From assembly GCF_004339745.1 (NCBI RefSeq), contig NZ_SMGP01000004.1:62001-126000 (forward strand): a stretch of DNA of 64,000 bases, in the 5' to 3' direction. This DNA is from Paraburkholderia sp. BL9I2N2 (GTDB lineage Bacteria; Pseudomonadota; Gammaproteobacteria; Burkholderiales; Burkholderiaceae). The notes under the pieces were generated by a model. That model did no database searches. It saw only the letters and a list, made by a program, of their open reading frames with translations, and was not told the DNA's origin. A program made the position numbers and the translations under genes. Position 1 is the first letter of the stretch. Every line of letters begins with the position of its first letter. This document shows, piece after piece, positions 44,964 through 54,446 of the stretch.

Positions 44964-45983
44964 TTACGAAACGGGGCGGCGTACCCGCTTGACGGCGGGC
45001 GGTTCGGACGACCCGTTATCAGCCAACCGGTTGCGCTCATTGGTCCGATACTCTGTCGGTGACATTTGCAGGTGCTGGCGGAACAGCTTGGCGAGTCGGT
45101 CGCCACTACCCAGACCCGTACGACGGGCGATCTTGTCGGCGGGCAGGTCGGTATCGACCAGCATGTGGCAGGCTTTTTCGAGGCGGACCCGCAGGACGAA
45201 CTCCGTCGGCGTCACGCCGATCTCCTGTTTGAAGCGGCGCAGGAAATTGCGTTCGCTCATTGCCACAGCCTGAGCGGCATCCGCAATCGATATACGGCTC
45301 TCGCTGCTGACCCGCAACTGATACGCTGACGTGCGAATCAGGTCACTGGCGCGCGCCTCGCGGGAATTGAATACTGAGTGGGTGAACTGTTTCGGCGTGA
45401 CGGGCAGCAGGTCGTGCGCGACCTGGCTGGCCGTCTCGTAGCCACAATCACGTTTGACGACGGACAACGCGCTGGTTAGCGCGACACTAGCGTCGGCGTC
45501 GATGCCGGCGGTTCTGGTTGCGGACAGCGCACTTGCGGTCATGGCACCACCTGCCATCTCAGTCACTGCAACATCCTTGGGTTCGAGTCGAGCCATTTCG
45601 AGAACGCCATTACCTCCGCCGATCCCCTGCACCACCTCCGCATGCGGATAGGCGTGACGTAACCACGAGAGCAGCCGTTCGTCGCTTTCGACGGGTGCGC
45701 TCACGGCTCCGAGCGCAAACAGCGCATGAACATCTTTCGCGTAGTGGGAGTCGACCGCGTCGGTCCAGATCAGCACGCCCGAGGACGAGCGTATGGCTCC
45801 GCCGCTGGCGGACACGAGACGCAGGTCGTAGTAGTTGTGTAGCGCGTTGTCCGGATGACGCAAACGGTTGGCGAGACTGAATGTCTCCGCCAGGCGCCCC
45901 ATATGAATGAGCGAAAAACCTTCGAACAGGAGAATCACAACCTGTCTGCGGCGGCGCGCCAACCCCACGCTCCCGCCCATCAT
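44964..45983 (-). CDS. GlxA-type AraC regulator (DJ-1/PfpI + AraC HTH), copy A
   Basis: About 339 aa from ATG 45983; the frame extends to 46043. The N-terminal domain (residues ~15-180) is the DJ-1/PfpI-like fold without the catalytic Cys: VVILLFEGFSLIHMGRLAET. The C-terminal AraC domain has SIADAAQAVAMSERNFLRRF and PADKIARRTGLGSGDRLAKL, FRQHLQMSPTEYR. It lies directly before the priming transferase gene on the same strand, so it may control the exopolysaccharide operon. Its ligand is unknown. Confidence 0.9.
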   Translation of the reverse strand: MMGGSVGLARRRRQVVILLFEGFSLIHMGRLAETFSLANRLRHPDNALHNYYDLRLVSASGGAIRSSSGVLIWTDAVDSHYAKDVHALFALGAVSAPVESDERLLSWLRHAYPHAEVVQGIGGGNGVLEMARLEPKDVAVTEMAGGAMTASALSATRTAGIDADASVALTSALSVVKRDCGYETASQVAHDLLPVTPKQFTHSVFNSREARASDLIRTSAYQLRVSSESRISIADAAQAVAMSERNFLRRFKQEIGVTPTEFVLRVRLEKACHMLVDTDLPADKIARRTGLGSGDRLAKLFRQHLQMSPTEYRTNERNRLADNGSSEPPAVKRVRRPVS

Positions 45984-46818
45984 GAGATGAATTGTTTTCC
46001 TCGTTATATCAGTCGCACATTCCATACCGCTGGCCCCCGGCACTATTAGCGAAAATGAGTTTTCTGCAGCGCATCATATTCGCGGGGGTGCTCTGATCAG
46101 ACAGGGGCGTCCGATTCAACCATGCTCTTGGCGGATTTGATCAAGAACATCCAGGCTGGTAATTTTTTGACACGAAATGCATCGATTTGCCGCTGACGAA
46201 CGCCAAGAAATTCATATTGGCTTCATATCCGGCAATTGAATATCTGGCGCGCGGTATCGGCGCGAAAGAGGGCGCCGTGTCGCGATAGTCCGCGTCTGGA
46301 GCCTCATTGCCAGCTGACTCAAATGCGGTCAAATCATGGCGAAATGACGATATATCAGGGGGTGTCGCGAGTGTGGGTGGTTAACCGAGTTATACACATT
46401 GCATCATTTCGGTCGCTATAGCAGGTTCAGCCAGCTCTTTTTCTATGTGAAAAGTTCGCGATGTGAAAAGCAGTGGTGAATTAATGCTCGCTATTGCGCT
46501 AATTGCAGTTCGCCACTGAGACCCGAAAGGAAAAAATAGACCCGAAAACATTGGCATCAATTGCTGACTATTTTGGGTGTAATTTGTCGGGTGCGCTCCC
46601 ATGACGGGTGTCGATCCGTATCGCTTGTGCCGGCCGTATCGATGCATCGGATTGCCTGGTGGCTGGCTAAGGGCACTGCACCGTCGCAGGGCTATCGGCA
46701 ATCGAAACAGAAGCGGCGGGCGTCGGTGGAAGCAGCCCGGAATGAGCTCGGCCGCTTCTCCGCAAGGCGGATCACCGTGCGCAGGTATTCGCTTTCAGGG
46801 GCGCGCCACGCTGCGCGC
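45984..46818. other. Intergenic region between the two GlxA-type regulators
   Basis: About 835 bp with lower GC and no supported gene. It is a likely promoter and regulatory region for the regulator and exopolysaccharide operon, yet no sigma54 or clear sigma70 signal could be fixed by eye. Confidence 0.4.
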
Positions 46819-47814
46819 TCAGCTCAGGCTACTCGGAGAGGCTTCTTTGCTCAGCCGGTAATCGGTGGGTGTGGTCGCCAGATACTTTCTGAAAAGCTTA
46901 GCCAACTGACCGCCGCTGCCAATTCCGCAGCGCCGTGCGATTTTGTCGATGGGCAAACGCGATTCAATGAGCATCTGACAACTCAGGTTCAGACGCGCGC
47001 GAAGCAGATAGTCAGAGGGCGTCATACCGATCTCGTTCTTGAAGCGCCGCAAGAAGTTGCGCTCGCTCATGGCTGCGAGACGCGCCGCGTCGTCGATTGA
47101 GATGGGACGATCGACGTTTGCCTCCAGCCACCGGGCCGACGCCATGATCTTCTCGCTAACCTGCGGCGCCCCGCTGCGGGCGACGGAAGAGCTGAAAGGA
47201 GTCTTATGCGGCGGCGCGACGGACTCGGCAACCTGACGCGCCAGTTCGGGCCCGAGGTCTTCTTCTACGATGTGCAGTGCCGTGCGCACGGCCGCGGGCG
47301 TGTCGCCTTGCGACCGTGCCGGACCTCGGTCGCACGCTTCGGAGCCGCTGCGCAGCAGCGGGCAATAGCGGCTTGGAAGCCCAGCCGCTTCCAGAAGCAG
47401 CCGGCCCTCAGCGATTGGGTGAACGATTTCGCTGAACGGATGCCTGTGGCGTAGCCAATTGCGCAGGCGCTCATCGCAGCGTGCCTCTTGCGCGCCCGCG
47501 CCGCCTGCGATGAACATCAGATGCGTGTCGCTCGTGCCTTTGTGTGAATCGACGCTGTCCGTCCAGACGAACACCGACGACGAGCTCGCAATGCGGCCAC
47601 CCGCAGCCGAAAGCAGCGAGACGTCGTAGCGCGCGCGGCCCGATCGTTGCGACGCGGCGAGCGCGTTCGCCTTATGGAATATTTCGATGAGCGCTGCGAC
47701 CTTGGGCAGCGCAAAACCATTGAACAGCACTATGTCGACGTGAGTCGTCGCGTTCACTTGCGCCGGCACCGCACTTTGCCGCGAGCTGAGCGGCGGAATA
47801 TGTACCAGCCCCAT
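46819..47814 (-). CDS. GlxA-type AraC regulator, copy B
   Basis: About 331 aa from ATG 47814 (MGLVHIPPLS); the frame extends to 47895. DJ-1-like N-terminal domain (VDIVLFNGFALPKVAALIEI) and AraC C-terminal (SIDDAARLAAMSERNFLRRF, PIDKIARRCGIGSGGQLAKL, FRKYLATTPTDYR). Clear paralogue of copy A, separated by 835 bp. Parts of the central region (DTPAAVRTALHIVEEDLGPE) differ. Probably another regulator of the exopolysaccharide locus. Confidence 0.88.
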   Translation of the reverse strand: MGLVHIPPLSSRQSAVPAQVNATTHVDIVLFNGFALPKVAALIEIFHKANALAASQRSGRARYDVSLLSAAGGRIASSSSVFVWTDSVDSHKGTSDTHLMFIAGGAGAQEARCDERLRNWLRHRHPFSEIVHPIAEGRLLLEAAGLPSRYCPLLRSGSEACDRGPARSQGDTPAAVRTALHIVEEDLGPELARQVAESVAPPHKTPFSSSVARSGAPQVSEKIMASARWLEANVDRPISIDDAARLAAMSERNFLRRFKNEIGMTPSDYLLRARLNLSCQMLIESRLPIDKIARRCGIGSGGQLAKLFRKYLATTPTDYRLSKEASPSSLS

Positions 47815-48735
47815 TGGTTCTTTACCCCGGAATGTTGTGGCCTGTAAAGCCTCTCTCAAGACCCTGTAATTCTTTTGTCGAGGCCTGTTATGCAAATGAT
47901 ACAGGCGCCATTATTATAGGCTGAATTAGTCAAGACATTGGCAGTGGAGACATTGAGTGGGTATGGGAGCACCGAGTTGGGGCACGCGTTTAAACGGAAA
48001 AAATTCGAATACGTCGAGACGATATCCTGGATAGACTGAGACGGAATGTATAGGGAATCTTCAAAAATGATTTATACCAGGCACGAGAAAAAGCCCTATT
48101 CGAGGTGTTGGTACCCGTGCAGCGCGCGCTTGGGTAATGCCGGGTAAGTATTCTATCTCGCTGTAATTCCGAATCCCGTCTCACGCAATAACAGAATGAG
48201 GAATCTGTCTTTGTCTGCGGCTTCGACGCGCGTCACCAGGCCTGCGGAAAAAGCGTTGTCATGGCGTAACGATTCTGAATTGGACGAGGTTGCATTCTTC
48301 ATCCTCGTTTGAGACCGGTGCGCAGAACGCCATTGACGCGAGGAAACCTATGGCCGGTAGCAATTCGTCAAGCGCGGTCGAAACGGTGGTGCCTCTTCGG
48401 ACAGAATGTTTCCGATAGCCGCCGCTCGGAGGAAGATCGAGCCGGGATTGATAGAATCGCACCGGCCGTGCACACGGCCTCATCCTGATTTCGATTTGCT
48501 GTTGCGCAGCGATTGTCAGACTCCAATTGATCCGGAATATTCGGGGTAGGGCTTTCCAGAGTCATTTTTGAAGGATGACACCCGTATCATGTGGACGCGC
48601 CACGCGGTGCGTTCGCCGCACGGGGCTGGTTGCGGCCGTCAGATTCAAGCGGGATTGTGTCAAGGCCAGTCATACATTAAGCAAACGATTGCGCGAGGGC
48701 CTAAATAAGTCGGCCGCGCAGCCGATAACCCGTTC
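47815..48735. other. Long intergenic region
   Basis: About 920 bp with no gene I can support on either strand. Mixed composition, some AT-rich parts (47870-48010). It separates the exopolysaccharide locus from the next group. Confidence 0.4.
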
Positions 48736-48921
48736 ATGCACAAACAACACATTAAGACAATCGTTGATGCCGCCAGCGAAACCGCCGATAGCATCGTCGG
48801 CGCGCGGCAGTGGAGAACGGCCGAAGATGCGAGCGCGATGCACGATGTGATCTTCTGGGACATGATCGCCAAGCAATTACCCAATGTAAGCATTGCCGAT
48901 CTGCTTTCAATCCTGAATTAG
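48736..48921 (+). CDS. Small hypothetical protein
   Basis: About 61 aa (MHKQHIKTIVDAASETADSI...). Even codon usage and a helical sequence are consistent with a real small gene, but no ribosome site is clear. Not recognised. Confidence 0.35.
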   Translation: MHKQHIKTIVDAASETADSIVGARQWRTAEDASAMHDVIFWDMIAKQLPNVSIADLLSILN

Positions 48922-49153
48922 ACGCAAAGCGCGGGTTGTGGCCGGGCATTCCGCGGTGGATTGAGCAGTGACATAAGACGGTTCGATAAAGGAGACGAAA
49001 GTGTTCGTTCCGGTTCACCGTTTTCCGATTGGCGGATCACTTGCACAGTGAGCCGCTATTTTCGCTTCAAATTAGAACGCACAAGATACCGACGAGACGT
49101 TTTGCCATTCGGACACGCGGTTGGCCCCATAGCGGGGCGGCGAAATCGCGCGA

Positions 49154-49399
49154 CTACCCATCGTTGAGTCCCATCACTGAAAAAATTTTGACGACCGCTC
49201 CTTGCCTGGGTGGGCGTCCCCCTTGTTGTTGATTAAAGACTTGCACGGCGCGCATCATCTCGTCCCAGGAAAGTTTTCGATAGGCGCAAATGTTGTACGT
49301 GATGCCGTGTTGCTGGTCTTTGACAAAATTATCAACGCTCGGTAGCTGCATGGTTTCCTCGAATGCGGCGCGCGATTTTTTGTCCGCCGGAGCGGACAT
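49154..49399 (-). CDS. Small hypothetical protein
   Basis: About 81 aa. Acidic and helical, with NFVKDQQHGITYNICAYRKL and VFNQQQGGRPPRQGAVVK. ATG 49399 has GAGAG close upstream. Composition fits a real small soluble protein; no family assigned. It is followed on the same strand by no gene for ~5 kb, so probably single. Confidence 0.55.
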   Translation of the reverse strand: MSAPADKKSRAAFEETMQLPSVDNFVKDQQHGITYNICAYRKLSWDEMMRAVQVFNQQQGGRPPRQGAVVKIFSVMGLNDG

Positions 49400-49461
49400 C
49401 TCTCAACCACGGCGATGGTCAGCAGACTCTCTGCAAGACCTCGGCCCGCGGACGCCGCTCA

Positions 49462-49731
49462 CTAAGACACAGCCGGTGGTTCTCTCAGGTCCTGAATGAC
49501 CAGCGACGCAGACAGAAATACGTCTTCAATCGCTGCAGCGTACTCGCCCGCCGAATCGCGACTCTGTTCGTCCATCGGATGGAACGTGGCGCTGCGTCGG
49601 ATTGCACGTCGCATACGCTCCAGTTCGTTGATTGTGGGAGATGTCTTGGCGAGCAGCGCTGCGATTAGCGTCTGATACGCGAGAAGTTGCATCCGCAGCT
49701 GTTGAATGTCTTCCATCAGTGACTCTTTCAT
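49462..49731 (-). CDS. Small helical hypothetical protein
   Basis: About 89 aa from ATG 49731; starts at 49716 or GTG 49782 are also possible. The body (MEDIQQLRMQLLAYQTLIAA, then SPTINELERMRRAIRRSATF) is predicted to be long helices, perhaps a coiled coil. No domain recognised. Confidence 0.5.
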   Translation of the reverse strand: MKESLMEDIQQLRMQLLAYQTLIAALLAKTSPTINELERMRRAIRRSATFHPMDEQSRDSAGEYAAAIEDVFLSASLVIQDLREPPAVS

Positions 49732-49886
49732 AAAAGTGAAGCGTTCTGGAACAGGGCGGTCATGTCCCGGGATTGCGGACACTCCTCTTTTAGTGCCTGC
49801 TGTGTGGTGAGCCGGTACACATGTACGGGATTCAGGCTGCGTGCATCAATAAGTTGACTCTTCCCGCTGCGAGCTCACGAGCGATC

Positions 49887-50114
49887 CTAAGCAACCGTGT
49901 GAGACAGACCGAGAATGACGGTTAGTGAGCCTGTTTTATCGTAATCGAAGAGCCGTGACTTCACTCGCAGAACGCCATCGAATCCCAGGTCGTCGACCTT
50001 CATTGTTACGTTGTCGCCGACAAGGGGAAGTTGGTGTGCTGCCCGTGTACCGGTAGTACGGTATGTACCAAAGCCACCGGTGTACTCATACACGTAAGTT
50101 ACTTTCTCATCCAT
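49887..50114 (-). CDS. Small hypothetical protein
   Basis: About 75 aa (MDEKVTYVYEYTGGFGTYRT...). Beta-rich sequence with alternating polar and hydrophobic residues (SRLFDYDKTGSLTVILGLSH). ATG 50114 has a GGGG stretch upstream. No family recognised. Confidence 0.5.
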   Translation of the reverse strand: MDEKVTYVYEYTGGFGTYRTTGTRAAHQLPLVGDNVTMKVDDLGFDGVLRVKSRLFDYDKTGSLTVILGLSHTVA

Positions 50115-50956
50115 GTGCGCCCCGCTCGTGTGGATCAGCAGTTCTATTCGCTGGAAGTCTCGCACAACTGCGGGCGATTTCGCTTGATGCCCTCGGGTAG
50201 CCTCGAAGGGGGCTGCGATCACATCGATGCGATTCGTGGGGCGCTGCGAAAAGATGGGAAGCCTTGTCTATAAAGACGAAGGCGGGAATGACCGTTTCAT
50301 ATTGCATGGCGATTTGACTTGATGGGTAATTGGCTCGGGTCCAAAACACCTCATGGCGTGGCGGATGCGGCCATGCTTTTGGCAGTTCTTCCCAACAAAT
50401 ACCGCGGTCTGGTCAATTGCCGGTTGGCTACGGCGAGGGAATATTGGTATCGAAAGTGGCAATCAAAGACTCTGATACATACGGGCCGATGTGCGGTTGC
50501 CCTGCAACTGGCGAGAGAATGGGGAGTATCGACGAAAAAGAACCTGCCGCCCGAGGGAGCGGCAGGTTGTAAGATCGAGGGGTGGGGTTTGCTTGAGAGA
50601 AGCCCCCTCGAAAGACCGGCTTTGAGTTTAATCGCCCGAGGGCGGCAGCGGACTCAGGCGGCGGATTGGATCAAGTTGTTGACTGAACAGGACGTGAAAA
50701 TAGCGGGCCGGTGCAAATTACGGGCGCGAGTGAGAATATGACCGGCCGTTCGAACCCGTGGTCCAGTCGCAGTTGACGTAGACGGAGCCCGCCCGACGCA
50801 ACATCCCCCCACAAAAGCATAAAGTTATCCCCCACTCTGCCGTTAGAGCAGAGGGGACTACGCGCCGCCGCACTAACGCGGCGCGGCTCGCGGAAGCCAA
50901 GCCCCGGATGCAAAAAAACAGTCGCATAAGACTGATACGAAAAAGAGAGAGGGCCG
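50115..50956. other. Intergenic region with a minus-strand terminator
   Basis: About 840 bp with no protein gene supported. It contains a strong minus-strand terminator (50534-50568) that no minus-strand gene explains; a small RNA is possible. The promoter of the GGDEF-EAL gene should lie at its right end. Confidence 0.5.
50534..50568 (-). terminator. Rho-independent terminator, minus strand
   Basis: On the minus strand AACCTGCCGC and GCGGCAGGTT form a perfect 10-bp stem with an 8-nt loop, followed by CTTTTT. No coding gene runs into it, so it probably ends a small RNA. Confidence 0.75.
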
Positions 50957-53257
50957 ATGACTGGTGTCTACAATCCCTTACTGGTCTGCCTGTCGCTGGT
51001 GGTCGCATTCCTCGCGTCCTACACGGCGGTGGAGCTGTCCGGTGGCCTGAACGCGCTCGCGAGCGCGAAACGGCGGCCGCTATGGCTCGTCGGCGGCGCG
51101 GTGTCGATGGGCGTCGGCATCTGGTCGATGCATTTCATCGGCATGCTCGCGTTTTCGCTGCCGATTCCGATTGGCTACGATTTTTCCATTACCGCGGCGT
51201 CGCTGTTCCTCGCGATCAGCGTGTCGTTGATCGCGCTCGCCACCGCGAGCCGTGGCACGCTGTCGCACAGGCGCCTCTGCATCGCGGGGACGATCATGGG
51301 CTTCGGCGTGGCGGGGATGCACTTTACCGGCATGTACGCAATGCAGATGTCGCCGGGAATCGAATACACGATCTGGAAAGTCGCGCTTTCCGTGGGCGTG
51401 GCGATCGCCGCGTCGATAGCGGCGCTCTGGCTCGCCTTCACGCTGCGTGCATCGGACGCCGGGAACCTCGTCGTCAAGCGGCTGGGCGCGGCCTTCATCA
51501 TGGCCATCGCGATTACCGGCATGCACTATTTCGGCATGAGCGCGGCCAATTTCGCCGCCGGCAGCCTGTGTCTCTCCGGTGAGAAGTTCGACGCGAACTG
51601 GCTGGCGCTCGTCGTCACGGCGACGTCGTTCACCGTGCTGGTCGGCACGCTCGCATTGTTCGGTTTCCATACGAGCAGCCTCTCTCTTTCTCTGAAGCGC
51701 GCGAACCGGCAACTGCATTATCTCGGCACGCACGATGCGCTGACGAACCTCCCCAACCGTCAGCAACTCGCCTTGCGCATTGCGCAGGCGGTCGCCGAAT
51801 GCGCGCGCAGAGAATCAATGTTCGCCGTGCTCTTCATCGACCTCGACGGCTTCAAGTCGATCAACGATTCACTCGGCCACGGCGTCGGCGACGACTTGCT
51901 CCAGGTGTGCGCCGAGCGTCTGCGTCAGGACTTGCGCCATACCGACATGGTCGCGCGGCTCGGCGGAGATGAATTCGTGATCGTGGTGGAGAACGTGGCC
52001 GATGCGTCGTCCGCGGCGGCAGTCGCCAATGGCGTGCTGCGGCGGCTCGCCCAGGAGATCGTCGTCGACGGACTGCCGCTGCGCGTGAGCGCGAGCATCG
52101 GTATCGCGTTCTATCCTTGCGACGGCGGCAATGCCGACGAACTGCTCCATAGCGCGGACGCCGCGATGTACGCCGCCAAGCAAAGCGGACGCAACACGTT
52201 CCGCGTGTTCGAGCCGCAGATGAACCACACCGCGCTCAAGTCGCTGATCCTGCAACGCGATCTGAATCGCGCCTTGAGCGACGGCGAACTCAGCGTGTCG
52301 TTCCAGCCGAAGTTCAGCGTTGCCTCCCAATCGGTGACGGGCGTCGAGGCGCTGATCCGCTGGCGTCATCCGGAGCTCGGCGAAATTGCTCCGCTCGAAT
52401 TCATCCCGCTCGCGGAACGCTCGGGTCTCATCGTCGAGATCGGCGACTGGGTGCTGCGTGAGGTCTGCCGCAACATCGCGCTGTGGGATGCGCAAGGGCT
52501 GCCTGCGATTGCCGTGGCGGTAAATCTTTCGCCGATCCAGTTCAACGTCCCGGACCTGGTGGCGCGTATCGACGCGCTACTCGATGTTGCCGGCGTCGAT
52601 CCTTGTCGTGTGATGTTCGAGATCACGGAAACCACGGCGATGCAGAGCATCGAGAAAACGAGCCGGACGATCGAAGCGCTGCAAGCGCGCGGCTATACCG
52701 TGGCCATCGACGACTTCGGCACGGGATACTCGAGCCTCGGCTATCTACAGCGGTTCAGGTTCGACCAGATCAAGATCGACGGCTCGTTCATGCGCGACCT
52801 CGACTCCGCCGGTCACCGCGGCAGCGCTTTGCTGTCCGCCGTCGTGACGCTCGCGCGCGCGTTGCAGATCGAGGTCGTGGCGGAAGGCGTCGAGACGGAG
52901 TCGCAGTTCCGCACGCTCAGCGAACTTGCCTGCGATCAGATGCAGGGTTTCCTGTTGAGCCGGCCGTTGCCCGCCGCTGAGTTTCTCGCGTTCCTGCGCG
53001 GCGCCGCAGACCGGGTTGTCGCCCCCGGGAGCGCCTGCCCGCGTCCGCGGGATGAAGGCGGATGCCGGTCCATTGTCGGAGACCGGGCCGGACGACCGAT
53101 TCGCGGGGCCGCCAATCGCTGCGTTCCCCGAATACCGGTACACCCTGGTTCCCGCCGGAACTACCCTCCAACGCCACCACCGGCGCGCCGGCCCTTCCCG
53201 ACACCCCAACACCCCCGATCCCATTGGCAACACGCCAAAGCGGGACTTTTTTCATGA
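50957..53257 (+). CDS. MHYT-GGDEF-EAL cyclic-di-GMP protein
   Basis: About 766 aa. N-terminal seven-helix MHYT domain with its three motifs as MHFIGML, MHFTGMYAM and MHYFGMS, a proposed sensor of oxygen, CO or NO through copper. GGDEF domain: GTHDALTNLPNRQQL and RLGGDEFVIVV (intact active site). EAL domain: GVEALIRWRHPELG, FEITETTAM, DDFGTGYSSLGYL, IKIDGSFM and AEGVETE (catalytic residues present). It may make or break c-di-GMP. The last ~70 residues after RPLPAAEFLAFLRG are arginine/proline-rich and unlike the family; a recent frameshift may have read past the original stop. Confidence 0.93.
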   Translation: MTGVYNPLLVCLSLVVAFLASYTAVELSGGLNALASAKRRPLWLVGGAVSMGVGIWSMHFIGMLAFSLPIPIGYDFSITAASLFLAISVSLIALATASRGTLSHRRLCIAGTIMGFGVAGMHFTGMYAMQMSPGIEYTIWKVALSVGVAIAASIAALWLAFTLRASDAGNLVVKRLGAAFIMAIAITGMHYFGMSAANFAAGSLCLSGEKFDANWLALVVTATSFTVLVGTLALFGFHTSSLSLSLKRANRQLHYLGTHDALTNLPNRQQLALRIAQAVAECARRESMFAVLFIDLDGFKSINDSLGHGVGDDLLQVCAERLRQDLRHTDMVARLGGDEFVIVVENVADASSAAAVANGVLRRLAQEIVVDGLPLRVSASIGIAFYPCDGGNADELLHSADAAMYAAKQSGRNTFRVFEPQMNHTALKSLILQRDLNRALSDGELSVSFQPKFSVASQSVTGVEALIRWRHPELGEIAPLEFIPLAERSGLIVEIGDWVLREVCRNIALWDAQGLPAIAVAVNLSPIQFNVPDLVARIDALLDVAGVDPCRVMFEITETTAMQSIEKTSRTIEALQARGYTVAIDDFGTGYSSLGYLQRFRFDQIKIDGSFMRDLDSAGHRGSALLSAVVTLARALQIEVVAEGVETESQFRTLSELACDQMQGFLLSRPLPAAEFLAFLRGAADRVVAPGSACPRPRDEGGCRSIVGDRAGRPIRGAANRCVPRIPVHPGSRRNYPPTPPPARRPFPTPQHPRSHWQHAKAGLFS

Positions 53258-53380
53258 ATTGCGGTGGACGCGTTAATGTACCAGCGCCGCGAGGCCGGGT
53301 ATCTGGCGTCCCAGATACTCGCCGCCATAGGCGCAAAACGTACTTCTACCCACCGCGTTAATTTTTTTCATGGATTCTTT

Positions 53381-54418
53381 ATGCTTATTAAAAACGTAGC
53401 AGTCAGCTTGCCCTCCAGGATCGTTACGAACGAGGAAGTGATCGATATGATTCGATTCCATTCCAAGGAGTACGAGGGCGACATCGACAGGGGGATGCGC
53501 ACCATCAAGACGTTGCTCGACAGAAGCGGACTGGTCAACCGGCGCTGGTGTGAAAGCCATGAGTCGCCTATCGATCATGTCGCGATGGCGACGCGCAAGG
53601 CGCTATCGGAAACATATCTGAAGCCCGAACATATCGAGCTGTTTATTTATGTCGGCATTGGAAGAGGGTTCCTCGAACCCGGCAACAGCCACATGATGGC
53701 CAGCACGCTTGGCTTCGTCAATGCGGAATGTTTCGATGTGGTCGACGCCTGCATGAGCTGGACCCGAGCCATGGCGATTATCGACAGCCTTTTCAAGTCG
53801 GGCCAGTACAGAAACGCTATGATTGTGAATGCCGAGTTCAATATGCTTGCAGGCGGTCCACTCTATCCGGGGAATTTTGCGTTGAAGAACCAGGCTCAGA
53901 TTGAATACACCTTGCCGTCGTTCACGATAGGCGAGGCGGCGACCGCTACCTTGCTCGTCGCAAAAGAGCCGGATAACTTCAGCTTCGCTTTCCGCGCGAA
54001 GCCGGAAGTGTCGGACCTGTGCACCATCCCGATCCCCGGCTACGAAGGGTATTGCCACCCAACCGAGCGGATCGGGAAAAACGGCGACATGCGTTTCACA
54101 TCATTCGGCCATGAGCTTCACAAGAATTCGGACGAACTGTCCGCGGTATTGACTAAACTGCCTGTTCCGAAGAAAGACATCGACATCGTCTTCACCCACG
54201 CATCCTCCAAGGCGGCGTGGCAGGGTTATGGCGCAAAGGTCGGAATCGACGACAAGATGTATCACATCTATCCGGAAACCGGAAACCTCGTGTCGGCTTC
54301 GATCCCGGCTGCGATTTCACTGGCAAAGGACGACGGGCAGTTGAAGAGAGGCGACCGGGTGCTGTGCTGGGTCGGCAGTGCCGGCATGTCATTCAACGTC
54401 AGCAGCTTCAAATTCTGA
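53381..54418 (+). CDS. KAS III-like 3-oxoacyl-ACP synthase (FabH homologue)
   Basis: About 345 aa thiolase-fold ketosynthase. The Cys-His-Asn triad is intact: Cys124 in VVDACMSW, His273 in VFTHASSK and Asn302 in ETGNLVSASIP. It is not the housekeeping FabH type: the N terminus (MLIKNVAVSLPSRIVTNEEV) and long middle differ, closer to accessory ketosynthases of small-molecule pathways (PqsD, DarB, PpyS class). ATG 53381 is preferred; the longer frame from 53264 overlaps nothing known. It stands 28 nt before a CqsS-like sensor kinase, so its product could be the kinase's signal. Substrates unknown. Confidence 0.85.
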   Translation: MLIKNVAVSLPSRIVTNEEVIDMIRFHSKEYEGDIDRGMRTIKTLLDRSGLVNRRWCESHESPIDHVAMATRKALSETYLKPEHIELFIYVGIGRGFLEPGNSHMMASTLGFVNAECFDVVDACMSWTRAMAIIDSLFKSGQYRNAMIVNAEFNMLAGGPLYPGNFALKNQAQIEYTLPSFTIGEAATATLLVAKEPDNFSFAFRAKPEVSDLCTIPIPGYEGYCHPTERIGKNGDMRFTSFGHELHKNSDELSAVLTKLPVPKKDIDIVFTHASSKAAWQGYGAKVGIDDKMYHIYPETGNLVSASIPAAISLAKDDGQLKRGDRVLCWVGSAGMSFNVSSFKF

Positions 54419-54446
54419 GGCTGGATAGATAAACATAAAGCACGAC

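Noticed and set aside
45984-48735. Sigma54 promoter for the exopolysaccharide regulator or operon
   Set aside because: Looked for GG-N10-GC spacing on the minus strand and found no convincing match.
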